Below, in pieces: positions 37,947 through 46,304 of a stretch of 64,000 bases of DNA; the stretch's first letter is position 1, and every line of letters starts with the position of its first letter. The stretch is from Shewanella gaetbuli (GTDB lineage Bacteria; Pseudomonadota; Gammaproteobacteria; Enterobacterales; Shewanellaceae): contig NZ_JAKIKP010000013.1 in NCBI RefSeq assembly GCF_023284065.1, positions 44,220 to 108,219 of the forward strand, read 5' to 3'. The notes below the pieces were generated by a model. It ran no database searches. It was given only the letters and a program-made list of their open reading frames with translations, and had not been told where the DNA came from. The translations under genes were made by a program, and so were the position numbers.

Positions 37947-38768
37947 ATGAACAACCATTATCAATATATTCAATGCCAGATTAACCCCAATGGGGTTGGT
38001 GAGTTAATTCTTAATCGTGTAGATAAACACAACGCCTTTGATGAAGTGATGATTTTTGAAATGATCACAGCCATCGAAACTATGGCGAAGTCTAGCGCTT
38101 GTAAAATGCTTATTTTGCGAGCTAACGGCAAACATTTTAGTGCAGGGGCTGACCTTAACTGGATGCGCAAACAGGCCAAAATGGACTTTGCACAAAATTT
38201 AGCGGATGCCCACGAGCTAGCTAAACTAATGCAGGTATTAGACACCTTCCCCAAACCTACTATTGCGCTAGTAAATGGTGCAGCATTTGGCGGGGCGTTA
38301 GGATTAATTTGCTGCTGTGACATTGCCATCGCCAATCCTAAAGCGAGTTTCTGTTTAAGTGAAGTGAAACTAGGGTTAATTCCTGCGGTAATCAGCCCCT
38401 ATGTTGTACGAGCCATGGGAAATCGCCAAGCACGTCGCTACATGCTAACGGCAGAAAAATTTAGCGCAGATGTGGCGTTGCAACAGCAAGTTATTCATCA
38501 AATTGCTGATGATTTAGAGGCCGCAGCACAACCATTTATTGACGCCTTTATCGCTAATAGTCCTCAAGCTTTATCTTGGGTAAAAACACTGGTCAGCCAT
38601 TTAGAAAGCGGCGTGATTGACGAACAAACACTCGCCTATACCAGCGAACAAATTGCTCAAATTCGTGTAACCAGTGAAGGACAAGAAGGCTTAAATGCCT
38701 TTTTCGAAAAACGCTCTCCGGCTTGGCATAATGCCACCGTTGCTCAAGGAGCCAAAAATGATAACTAA
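37947..38768 (+). CDS. liuC: Methylglutaconyl-CoA hydratase LiuC
   Basis: The 273-aa crotonase-superfamily enzyme hydrates 3-methylglutaconyl-CoA to HMG-CoA. Oxyanion-hole motifs are GKHFSAGADLNWM (about residues 59-71) and NGAAFGGALGLICCCD (about residues 109-124), with the acid/base region SLSEVKLGLIPAVIS-like at about 134-148. The start at 37947 has AGGAG upstream; a frame opening at 37872 lies within liuB. It overlaps liuD by 11 bp. Confidence 0.92.
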   Translation: MNNHYQYIQCQINPNGVGELILNRVDKHNAFDEVMIFEMITAIETMAKSSACKMLILRANGKHFSAGADLNWMRKQAKMDFAQNLADAHELAKLMQVLDTFPKPTIALVNGAAFGGALGLICCCDIAIANPKASFCLSEVKLGLIPAVISPYVVRAMGNRQARRYMLTAEKFSADVALQQQVIHQIADDLEAAAQPFIDAFIANSPQALSWVKTLVSHLESGVIDEQTLAYTSEQIAQIRVTSEGQEGLNAFFEKRSPAWHNATVAQGAKNDN

Positions 38769-40770
38769 ACTACTCATTGCCAACCGTGGTGAAATTGCCT
38801 GCAGAATTATTAAAACAGCAAAAGCCATGGGAGTGCGCACGGTTGCACTTTATTCAGACGCAGACAAAGACGCCATGCATGTTGCTATGGCAGATGAATC
38901 ATTTCATTTAGGCGGCAGCGCCCCTGCGGATTCTTATTTAAAAACCGAATTAATTATTGATATAGCCAAACGTGCTGGTGCCGAAGCTATCCACCCTGGA
39001 TACGGCTTTTTATCTGAAAATGCCGAGTTTTCACGTCAATGTGAATTAAACGGTATTGCCTTTGTGGGCCCGGGCAGCGAAGCCATTGATGCAATGGGCA
39101 GTAAAAGTGCCGCCAAAGCCATTATGGCTAAAGCCAATGTGCCTTTAGTGCCGGGCTACCATGGTGATGAGCAAGATGATGACTTTCTTGTTGAACAAGC
39201 TAAACAAATCGGTTTTCCGCTATTAATAAAAGCCGCCTATGGTGGCGGCGGTAAAGGTATGCGCATTGTTGAAAGTGCCGCTGAGACGCTTGAAGCGATT
39301 CGCTCTGCCCGTCGTGAAGCCACTTCATCTTTTGGTAACGATAAACTGTTAATGGAGCGCTACCTTCGCCAACCTAGACACGTAGAGGTACAGGTTTTTG
39401 CAGATAGCCAAGGCAATACCATCTATTTATCTGACCGTGACTGCTCCATTCAACGACGTCATCAAAAAGTGGTTGAAGAAGCCCCTGCCCCAGGTTTAAG
39501 TGATGATTTACGTGCCCAAATGGGTAAAGCTGCGGTAGCTGCCGCTAAAGCGATTGATTACGTTGGTGCTGGTACGGTTGAGTTTTTACTTGATACCGAC
39601 AACAGCTTTTATTTCATGGAAATGAACACCCGTCTACAGGTTGAGCACCCTGTAACTGAAATGGTCACCGGCCAAGACTTAGTTAAATGGCAGTTAATTG
39701 TTGCCAGTGGCGGCGAGTTACCTCTCCAACAAGATGAAGTGCGTATTTATGGCCATGCTTTTGAAGTGAGAATTTACGCTGAAGATCCTCAAAATGAGTT
39801 TTTACCCGCTAGCGGTAAACTAAACTTTTTACGTGAGCCAGAGCAAAATCGCCATGTGCGCATTGATTCAGGTATTCGTGAAAATGACGTAATTAGTAAC
39901 TTTTACGACCCAATGATCGCTAAGCTTATCGTTTGGGACGAAACTCGCCCCAGAGCATTACAACGTTTAGTTCATGCTTTAGAGTCATATCAAATCAGTG
40001 GTTTAAAACACAATATTGAGTTTTTAGCCAATATTGCAGAGCATCCAATGTTTGCCAAAGCCGATTTTTGTACCGACTTCATTGAACGTTATGGCAACAG
40101 CTTAATTGGTGATGCAAGCAGTGAATCAGATACTGCTTTAGCACTGGCCAGCTTGTATCAAGTATTGCTGCGTCAACAACAAGCTAAAGTGAACGCAACT
40201 AACAGCCATGACCCTTATTCCCCTTGGGGACAAGTTAGCGGCTTTAGATTAAACAGCGCCAGTATTCATCATGTGGCATTAATTGATGATAAATCTGAAC
40301 TGCAAAATTTATTGTTAACAGATTTAGGTAATGCATTTCACCTCGGCTTAAATGGTCAAGCACTTAAATTAGCCGGCCACATTAAAGATGATGTGATTTT
40401 TGCAGAAATTAATGGCCATAAAAGCAAGGTGCCAGTAAGCCGAAACGAAGATGATTTTACGTTATTTTTACCTAGCGGCAGTTATCCATTTAAAGCAATA
40501 GCGGCACAAATAGCAGAAGACACCGTCGACAGTGCTGACAAACTTAAAGCACCAATGAATGGCACAGTCGTGACTCACCTTGTGGAAGTAGGCGATAAAG
40601 TCACAGCAGGACAAGGCCTATTAGTAATGGAAGCGATGAAAATGGAATACACCATAGAAGCCCCATTTGACGGTATTGTCAGCGAGTTTTATTTCCAAAG
40701 TGGCGAGCTTGTAAGTGATGGCGTACAACTATTACAAGTCGAGCCGTTAACCGAGGATGAAGCATCATGA
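38758..40770 (+). CDS. liuD: Methylcrotonyl-CoA carboxylase biotin-containing (alpha) subunit LiuD
   Basis: The 670-aa protein has biotin carboxylase domains (KLLIANRGEIACRI at the N-terminus, ATP-binding YGGGGKGMRIV at about residues 161-171, EMNTRLQVEHPVTE), a middle BT region and a C-terminal biotinyl domain with the biotin lysine in VMEAMKMEYTI (about residue 625). It carboxylates its own biotin using ATP and bicarbonate for LiuB. ATG 38758 overlaps liuC and has AGGAG upstream. Confidence 0.95.
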   Translation: MITKLLIANRGEIACRIIKTAKAMGVRTVALYSDADKDAMHVAMADESFHLGGSAPADSYLKTELIIDIAKRAGAEAIHPGYGFLSENAEFSRQCELNGIAFVGPGSEAIDAMGSKSAAKAIMAKANVPLVPGYHGDEQDDDFLVEQAKQIGFPLLIKAAYGGGGKGMRIVESAAETLEAIRSARREATSSFGNDKLLMERYLRQPRHVEVQVFADSQGNTIYLSDRDCSIQRRHQKVVEEAPAPGLSDDLRAQMGKAAVAAAKAIDYVGAGTVEFLLDTDNSFYFMEMNTRLQVEHPVTEMVTGQDLVKWQLIVASGGELPLQQDEVRIYGHAFEVRIYAEDPQNEFLPASGKLNFLREPEQNRHVRIDSGIRENDVISNFYDPMIAKLIVWDETRPRALQRLVHALESYQISGLKHNIEFLANIAEHPMFAKADFCTDFIERYGNSLIGDASSESDTALALASLYQVLLRQQQAKVNATNSHDPYSPWGQVSGFRLNSASIHHVALIDDKSELQNLLLTDLGNAFHLGLNGQALKLAGHIKDDVIFAEINGHKSKVPVSRNEDDFTLFLPSGSYPFKAIAAQIAEDTVDSADKLKAPMNGTVVTHLVEVGDKVTAGQGLLVMEAMKMEYTIEAPFDGIVSEFYFQSGELVSDGVQLLQVEPLTEDEAS

Positions 40771-41654
40771 TGCCATCACAAGCTAACATTGTTGAAATGG
40801 GGGCTAGAGACGGCTTACAAAATGAAGTAGCCGTCACTACTGATGCTAAATTAACCCTCATTGCAAACTTGGCAGAAGCTGGAATTAAAAAGATTGAAGC
40901 AGGCAGTTTTGTGTCACCTAAATGGGTGCCTCAAATGGCCGATTCTGCTGAGCTATTTCGCCAATTACCCCGCCAACAAGGGGTCACTTACAGTGCTTTA
41001 ACCCCTAATTTAAAAGGGTTTGAAATTGCTCAGTCCGTTGGCGTTGATGAGGTGGCAATATTTGGCTCCGCTTCTGAAAGCTTTAGCCAAAAAAATATTA
41101 ACTGTTCAATTGAAGAGTCTATAGAGCGCTTTACCCCATTGATGCAAAAGGCAAAACAACAAAACATTCCAGTTAGAGGCTATGTTTCATGTGTGCTGGG
41201 TTGTCCTTATGAAGGCCACATAAATGCCAGTGAAGTAGCTAGAGTGTCTGAAATTCTTTACAAAATGGGCTGCTACCAAATCTCGCTTGGCGACACCATA
41301 GGTGTTGGCACGCCTTTAGATGCTCGTAAAATGGTTGAACAAGTGGCAAATGTTGTCCCTATTGATCAGATAGCACTGCATTTTCATGACACCTACGGCC
41401 AAGCACTTGCAAACATTCAAGCTTGTTTAGCACTGGGGGTGAATACATTTGACTCATCGGTTGCAGGCCTGGGCGGTTGCCCCTATGCAAAAGGGGCATC
41501 AGGCAACCTAGCCACTGAAGATTTAGTTTATATGTTACACGGCATGGGCATTGATACAGGCATCGACCTTACCAAGCTTATTGCTGCTGGCAACCAAATA
41601 AGCCAGATTATTGGTAGACAAAATAACTCAAAAGTTGCCAATGCATTGAGTTGA
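40767..41654 (+). CDS. liuE: Hydroxymethylglutaryl-CoA lyase LiuE
   Basis: The 295-aa TIM-barrel lyase splits HMG-CoA into acetyl-CoA and acetoacetate. It has the N-terminal metal/substrate motif VEMGARDGLQNE (about residues 9-20), GYVSCVLGCPYEG, the metal histidines HFHDTYGQA (about 206-214) and the catalytic cysteine motif GLGGCPYAKGASGN (about 239-252). It overlaps the liuD stop (ATGATG). All active-site motifs are intact. Confidence 0.95.
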   Translation: MMPSQANIVEMGARDGLQNEVAVTTDAKLTLIANLAEAGIKKIEAGSFVSPKWVPQMADSAELFRQLPRQQGVTYSALTPNLKGFEIAQSVGVDEVAIFGSASESFSQKNINCSIEESIERFTPLMQKAKQQNIPVRGYVSCVLGCPYEGHINASEVARVSEILYKMGCYQISLGDTIGVGTPLDARKMVEQVANVVPIDQIALHFHDTYGQALANIQACLALGVNTFDSSVAGLGGCPYAKGASGNLATEDLVYMLHGMGIDTGIDLTKLIAAGNQISQIIGRQNNSKVANALS

Positions 41655-41724
41655 TGTGTTGGGTTACATTGCTGCATTCGTCAGCCTAACACCTGAGAAA
41701 TAATAATCACAAAAGGACAGCACA

Positions 41725-42429
41725 ATGGCAGGATTTAACAAAGTAGTCCAAAGCTATGACCAAGCCCTAGCCGGACTCACAGACAATATGACCCTTATGG
41801 TTGGCGGTTTTGGTTTATGCGGTATACCAGAAGGCCTTATCAATCATATGGTGACTTTGGGCGTCACAGGTCTAACGGCAATTTCAAACAATGCCGGGGT
41901 GGATGACTTCGGATTAGGCTTATTACTAAAACAGCGCCAAATTTCCACCATGATTGCCTCTTATGTGGGTGAAAATGCCACCTTTGAACAGCAAATGTTA
42001 TCAGGTGAATTAAATGTTATTCTTACGCCTCAAGGCACACTTGCAGAAAAAATACGTGCCGGTGGAGCGGGTATTCCTGCATTTTTCACCGCAACAGGTT
42101 ATGGCACCCCTATAGCAGAAGGAAAAGAAACCCGCGAAATTAAAGGCCGACACTATGTGTTAGAAGAGTCTTTAACCGCTGATTTTGCATTAATTAGAGC
42201 ATGGAAAGCCGACACTATGGGAAATTTAGTGTTTCGTAAAACGGCGGCCAACTTTAACCCTATGATGGCCACCGCAGGCAAGATAACCGTTGTTGAAGTC
42301 GAAGAAATAGTTCAACCCGGCGAGCTTGACCCGAATCATATTCATACCCCCGGCATTTATGTTGATCGCGTCATTCAAGCAACATTTGAAAAACGCATCG
42401 AACAACGTACTGTTAAGTCAGCCAAATAA
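41725..42429 (+). CDS. scoA: 3-oxoacid CoA-transferase subunit A
   Basis: The 234-aa family I CoA-transferase alpha subunit has the motif [12 protein letters not shown] (about residues 25-36). With ScoB it moves CoA from succinyl-CoA to acetoacetate, making acetoacetyl-CoA from the product of LiuE. It is 70 bp after liuE and 13 bp before scoB. An AtoD-type role with another donor CoA is possible, but the pathway context favours succinyl-CoA. Confidence 0.93.
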   Translation: MAGFNKVVQSYDQALAGLTDNMTLMVGGFGLCGIPEGLINHMVTLGVTGLTAISNNAGVDDFGLGLLLKQRQISTMIASYVGENATFEQQMLSGELNVILTPQGTLAEKIRAGGAGIPAFFTATGYGTPIAEGKETREIKGRHYVLEESLTADFALIRAWKADTMGNLVFRKTAANFNPMMATAGKITVVEVEEIVQPGELDPNHIHTPGIYVDRVIQATFEKRIEQRTVKSAK

Positions 42430-42442
42430 GGAGAGCAAGGAC

Positions 42443-43099
42443 ATGGCATTATCAAGAGAACAACTTGCTCAACGTGTGGCAAAAGAGCTGCAAGACGGCT
42501 TTTACGTCAACCTAGGTATTGGTATTCCTACCTTAGTGGCCAACTATATTCCACAGGGCATGCAAGTGATGTTGCAGTCTGAAAACGGTTTATTAGGTAT
42601 GGGCGAGTTTCCAACTGAAGAAACCCTAGACGCTGACTTAATTAATGCGGGCAAACAAACCGTCACAGCGGTTGATGGCGCATCGTTTTTTTCATCGGCA
42701 GAAAGCTTTGCCATGATCCGTGGAGGTCATGTTGATTTAACCGTGCTTGGGGCATTTGAAGTGGATGTGAATGGCTCAATTGCATCGTGGATGATCCCAG
42801 GAAAACTCATTAAAGGAATGGGAGGCGCCATGGACTTAGTGGCTGGCGCAGACAACATAATTGTTACCATGATGCACGCTGATAAACACGGTAATTCAAA
42901 GCTATTACCGGTTTGTGAGCTGCCCTTAACAGGTTATGGTTGCATAAAACGGGTAATAACCGACCTAGCCTTTTTAGAAATTAAAGACGGTGCTTTCCAT
43001 TTATTAGAACGCGCGCCGGGTGTCAGTGTTGAAGAAATTATTGCTAAAACTGCGGGTAAATTAGTTGTGCCAGAGCATGTTGAAGAAATGAAGTTTTAA
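42443..43099 (+). CDS. scoB: 3-oxoacid CoA-transferase subunit B
   Basis: The 218-aa beta subunit carries the catalytic glutamate in LQSENGLLGMG (about residue 45 region) and the glycine-rich GGAMDLVAGA. It forms the active site together with ScoA. The start at 42443 has AAGG upstream; a longer frame from 42326 reads inside scoA. A terminator follows at 43122-43155, closing the liu-sco cluster. Confidence 0.93.
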   Translation: MALSREQLAQRVAKELQDGFYVNLGIGIPTLVANYIPQGMQVMLQSENGLLGMGEFPTEETLDADLINAGKQTVTAVDGASFFSSAESFAMIRGGHVDLTVLGAFEVDVNGSIASWMIPGKLIKGMGGAMDLVAGADNIIVTMMHADKHGNSKLLPVCELPLTGYGCIKRVITDLAFLEIKDGAFHLLERAPGVSVEEIIAKTAGKLVVPEHVEEMKF

Positions 43100-43121
43100 A
43101 TCGAACTGGCGATAAGAAATT

Positions 43122-43155
43122 AAGGCACACCATTAACTCAATTATGGTGTGCCTT
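43122..43155 (+). terminator. Terminator of the liu-sco cluster
   Basis: AAGGCACACCAT and ATGGTGTGCCTT form a perfect 12-bp stem, followed by GTACTTTTT, 23 bp after scoB. Confidence 0.85.
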
Positions 43156-43194
43156 GTACTTTTTAGGTCATATAACCCTGTCTTGAACTACTTT

Positions 43195-43596
43195 TTAGAA
43201 GTGATATCTCACACCGCCAATAGCTTCTAATTTTACTTTGACATCATCAATTAAATACAACGTCGGTTGAGCTTCAATAAAGAAAGTAAAACGCTCTACT
43301 TTTGTATGCGCGCCAAACACAGCACGTGCACCAAGTTTTGTATCATCATGCTTGGTATCGGCAATCTTGCCACCAATACCCCAATAAAAATGAGGATGAC
43401 CTTCAAAGTTAAACATTTTATCTAAAGTGAATGATAAGTCATCAAAACCAACACCGATTTTATAATCGTGAATTTTAACGTTTAAACCTGAATCGCTACC
43501 CACCATAACACCAACTTCAGGGGCGGCTTTTACTGCTGTGCTTACGGTAACTGCAGTGAAAAGAATTGAAGATGTAATAAGAGTCGTGGTTTTCAT
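43195..43596 (-). CDS. Small predicted outer-membrane beta-barrel protein
   Basis: The 133-aa protein has a signal peptide (MKTTTLITSSILFTAVTVST then KAAPEV, cleavage about residue 25). Alternating hydrophobic/polar strands follow (FYWGIGGKI, LGARAVFGAHTKV, RFTFFIEAQPTLYL) and the last residue is phenylalanine (GVRYHF), as in outer-membrane barrels. I do not recognise the family, and no function can be given. The ATG at 43596 has AAAGG upstream. Confidence 0.7.
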   Translation of the reverse strand: MKTTTLITSSILFTAVTVSTAVKAAPEVGVMVGSDSGLNVKIHDYKIGVGFDDLSFTLDKMFNFEGHPHFYWGIGGKIADTKHDDTKLGARAVFGAHTKVERFTFFIEAQPTLYLIDDVKVKLEAIGGVRYHF

Positions 43597-43785
43597 CAAT
43601 AACCTTTCTAAATTTTAAAAAGCGTTATCCTAGTGATTTGCGAATAGTTTGTAAACGTGTTGAAGGTTGGATTGAACATTACAGCCTACTTTAGAAAGCT
43701 TTACCACATGCAGGAAACACAACAGCAACAGCCAGCAAGCAAATAACAAACATCCAACTAATTTAGCAAAACTTGTATAGTTAAC

Positions 43786-43817
43786 AATAAAGCCCACATC
43801 AAAATATGGGCTTTATT
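43786..43817 (-). terminator. Terminator of the EEP-family lipoprotein gene
   Basis: AATAAAGCCCA and TGGGCTTTATT form an 11-bp stem about 29 bp after the stop at 43846. Confidence 0.75.
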
Positions 43818-43845
43818 AATATTAATCAATAATAAAATTGAATCA

Positions 43846-45258
43846 TTAAAGTTCGACGTTAATCCAAACTAAACGGTGATCAGACGATACTGACTTACCA
43901 CCGCCACCGTATTGACCAACACGCTCGTCATTCATTAATAAACGACCGTCCTCAAAGCTTGCAGGCCAAAATACACCAGAATCAGTCACATTCAAATCAC
44001 TTGATGGGATCACATGATCTAAACGTAAACCAGAAGTGCTAGTGATAACATCAGGATATTTCGTTCCCCAATTTTGTTCACGACACTCACCATTAGATAG
44101 ACACTCAGGGCCACCTAAACTCATTGGGGCATAAACACCATGAGTCGCTAATTGGTTTACATGAGTGCTGTGCATTAAATCTTTAATGGTATCTAAATAG
44201 CCGTCACCACTTTCAGGATCAGCATTTAAATCACCTAAAATGACAAATGAAGCATCGTCTTTAATGCCGCCTTTATTACCAGCATCATCATAAATATAGC
44301 TACCGTTACCTGAAATATAGTCATCCCAGAATTTAATTTCAGCACGGTTTAACAGCTTATTATTCTCTGTCAATGTGTCGAAAATAGGTGGTGTTGGATG
44401 TGACAGCAATAGGTGGATCACTTTATCCCCGCCTTCTGTAGGGATAATAATAGGTGCATCTACGTGGTTTTTAGATGACATCGGTTTTTCAGCCCATGCT
44501 TCTTCTGTATACCACTCATCACCGCATGCCATTCCTTCAGGTATAGGATTTTTATCATCATCACAGTTGGTAATGACCGGGTTAGTTTCACCAGGCATAT
44601 CTTTCCATTTGAAGTTTTGGAAAGTACGAATATTTGCCGTATCAATTGGGTATTGAGAAATTAAGCTGAAAGCATATTGGCCATGGTAAAAACCAAAACC
44701 CCATGCATCATCTGGTAAGGCAATTTTACCATCACGATTTAAGTCATGATCGCTTAATAAGCCAGTGTTAGTTGAGAAGTTTTCTACGTAAGCGAATTGA
44801 ATCGGCTCAAGTAGCTTCACTTCATCAGAGGTGGCACCTAGTGCATTTTGAGGTACAGTAAGATAGTTTAAACGGAAGGCTTGAATACCGGCTAAGTCTT
44901 CACCAGTACCATCATTATTAAATTCCGCCATCATCAAAACTGCTGGGCGCTCAGTTTGAATAATAGCTGCAACGTTCTTAATCTGAATAATTTTTTCAGC
45001 TACCGATTTTTCTTCTTCGGTTAAACTTTCATCAAACCATTTATCCATTAACACTTGTTGTTCTGCTGGTGTTAACTTCAATTCAGCCACTAGATCTTCA
45101 TAGTTGAATCTGTCAAAAGAAAGGTTATATACCCCAATTCTCACATCTGTAGTACTTGGTTCAGGATCAATAGGATAATAATTATTGGTTTCGTCGTTAC
45201 AGCCCGCTAATAACACTACACTTACAGCCATTGCTGCTGCTGTTTTTAACACTTTCAT
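43846..45258 (-). CDS. Lipid-anchored endonuclease/exonuclease/phosphatase-family protein
   Basis: The 470-aa protein has a lipoprotein signal (VVLLAGC-N, cysteine about residue 20) and an EEP fold: the metal-binding glutamate in MMAEFNNDG, GDLNADPESGDG, and the C-terminal SSDHRLVW. The HPT-type histidine motif (LLLSHPTPP) is also present. At about residues 172-183 DLNRDGKIALPD fits an EF-hand-like calcium loop inserted in the fold. It is probably a surface or periplasmic DNase or phosphatase for scavenging phosphorus; the substrate is unknown. Confidence 0.82.
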   Translation of the reverse strand: MKVLKTAAAMAVSVVLLAGCNDETNNYYPIDPEPSTTDVRIGVYNLSFDRFNYEDLVAELKLTPAEQQVLMDKWFDESLTEEEKSVAEKIIQIKNVAAIIQTERPAVLMMAEFNNDGTGEDLAGIQAFRLNYLTVPQNALGATSDEVKLLEPIQFAYVENFSTNTGLLSDHDLNRDGKIALPDDAWGFGFYHGQYAFSLISQYPIDTANIRTFQNFKWKDMPGETNPVITNCDDDKNPIPEGMACGDEWYTEEAWAEKPMSSKNHVDAPIIIPTEGGDKVIHLLLSHPTPPIFDTLTENNKLLNRAEIKFWDDYISGNGSYIYDDAGNKGGIKDDASFVILGDLNADPESGDGYLDTIKDLMHSTHVNQLATHGVYAPMSLGGPECLSNGECREQNWGTKYPDVITSTSGLRLDHVIPSSDLNVTDSGVFWPASFEDGRLLMNDERVGQYGGGGKSVSSDHRLVWINVEL

Positions 45259-45464
45259 GTAAACCCCTTTATTATGTATAAGTACTTCCTTTTCTTGGAA
45301 GTTAAAGGGATTTTATACAGTGTCGCGTCAAAACCTCAAGTTTAAATACACTATGTAATCAACAGGTTAACGCAAACCTCCAATGTTAGTCAGTGGCGCG
45401 CTACACGTAAACAAGATGAAGCCAGCTAGTTATCACATTGTTAGCTTGCGTGTCAGGGTTAACC

Positions 45465-45962
45465 TTATTCTGCCGGCTCAATATTTTGATTTGACTGACA
45501 ATTTGATTGCCATTTTTGGCTAATAGCAATCAACTGTCCAGTTAACAGGCTCATAGTGTAACCGAGTCCAGCCCCTAATAATAAAGGCGGAATGATGGTA
45601 CCGATGTCTGCATTCAATGCAAAAGTAATACAGCAACCTATGAATGTTCCAGGAATAAAGGCCAAGCCTTTATAACTGGCCTGTAAACACATCACTGCAG
45701 TAATAATTCCGGTTAGAGCATAGCTCACTATGGCAGAACCCAAAAAACCACTACCTGCAATAATTAACCAGCCCCAAAATACACCCGACATATTGGTGCT
45801 CATGGCCATTATCATGCCTTTAAAGCCGGCTTGTGTTTGGGCAAAAAAAGTACTGCAGCCCAGAAAACCAACCCAAGTTACTAAATTATAAACATCAGCT
45901 ACACCAGCCCAAATTGCAGCTAATAACCCTGCTGAAAAAGCAATTTGCCAACGATGTTCCAT
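45465..45962 (-). CDS. DUF1097 (YcdZ-like) inner-membrane protein
   Basis: The 165-aa protein is nearly all hydrophobic, with about five transmembrane segments and small-residue motifs (GFLGCSTFFA, GLAFIPGTFIGCCITFA) typical of DUF1097. No function is established for the family. ATG 45962 has a perfect GGAGG ribosome-binding site 5 nt upstream; an in-frame TTG at 45974 is rejected. It stands alone. Confidence 0.8.
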   Translation of the reverse strand: MEHRWQIAFSAGLLAAIWAGVADVYNLVTWVGFLGCSTFFAQTQAGFKGMIMAMSTNMSGVFWGWLIIAGSGFLGSAIVSYALTGIITAVMCLQASYKGLAFIPGTFIGCCITFALNADIGTIIPPLLLGAGLGYTMSLLTGQLIAISQKWQSNCQSNQNIEPAE

Positions 45963-46304
45963 AGTAACCTCCAAAGCTAAGCCTACTTTAAATGCTTATT
46001 TAAACCGTTAAAATTCGCAATACAGAAAACTGAGTTTTTATAATAACACAATGTATGCGTTATTACTCCAAATATTGAGTTATATCTCTCTAAAAATCTT
46101 AACCATCCAAATGTCAATATATTGACAAAAAAAAGGAGGTTTCGCGTAGTTTAATGTGAAGAGCCGCAACAAAATGCAAGTTTTGTTACCTCAATGTTGC
46201 AACTCGGGGTTGATAAGGTTATTTTACCGATGAGATTTGCTTTATAAGCAAACGACATTACTAAAAAAACAATTAAACAAATATTTAGCAAACAGGGAGT
46301 TTGT
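45963..46304. other. Control region of the TonB-dependent receptor gene
   Basis: The region holds a perfect 16-bp palindrome at 46112-46127 and a strong AAGGAGG at 46133-46139 with no convincing ORF after it; the nearest ATG (46154) is followed at once by TGA. AT-rich stretches near 46040-46100 may contain the promoter. No riboswitch core that I recognise is present. Confidence 0.5.
46112..46127. promoter_or_regulatory. Perfect 16-bp palindrome, candidate operator
   Basis: TGTCAATATATTGACA is a perfect inverted repeat 178 bp upstream of the TonB-dependent receptor ATG. It resembles a CRP-type site (TGTGA-N6-TCACA) but with C/G swapped at the key position in both arms, so another dimeric regulator is more likely. 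Confidence 0.5.

Noticed and set aside
46156..46233. 25-codon GTG frame after the strong AAGGAGG
   Set aside because: The spacing to the ribosome-binding site is about 17 nt and the product has no recognisable feature.
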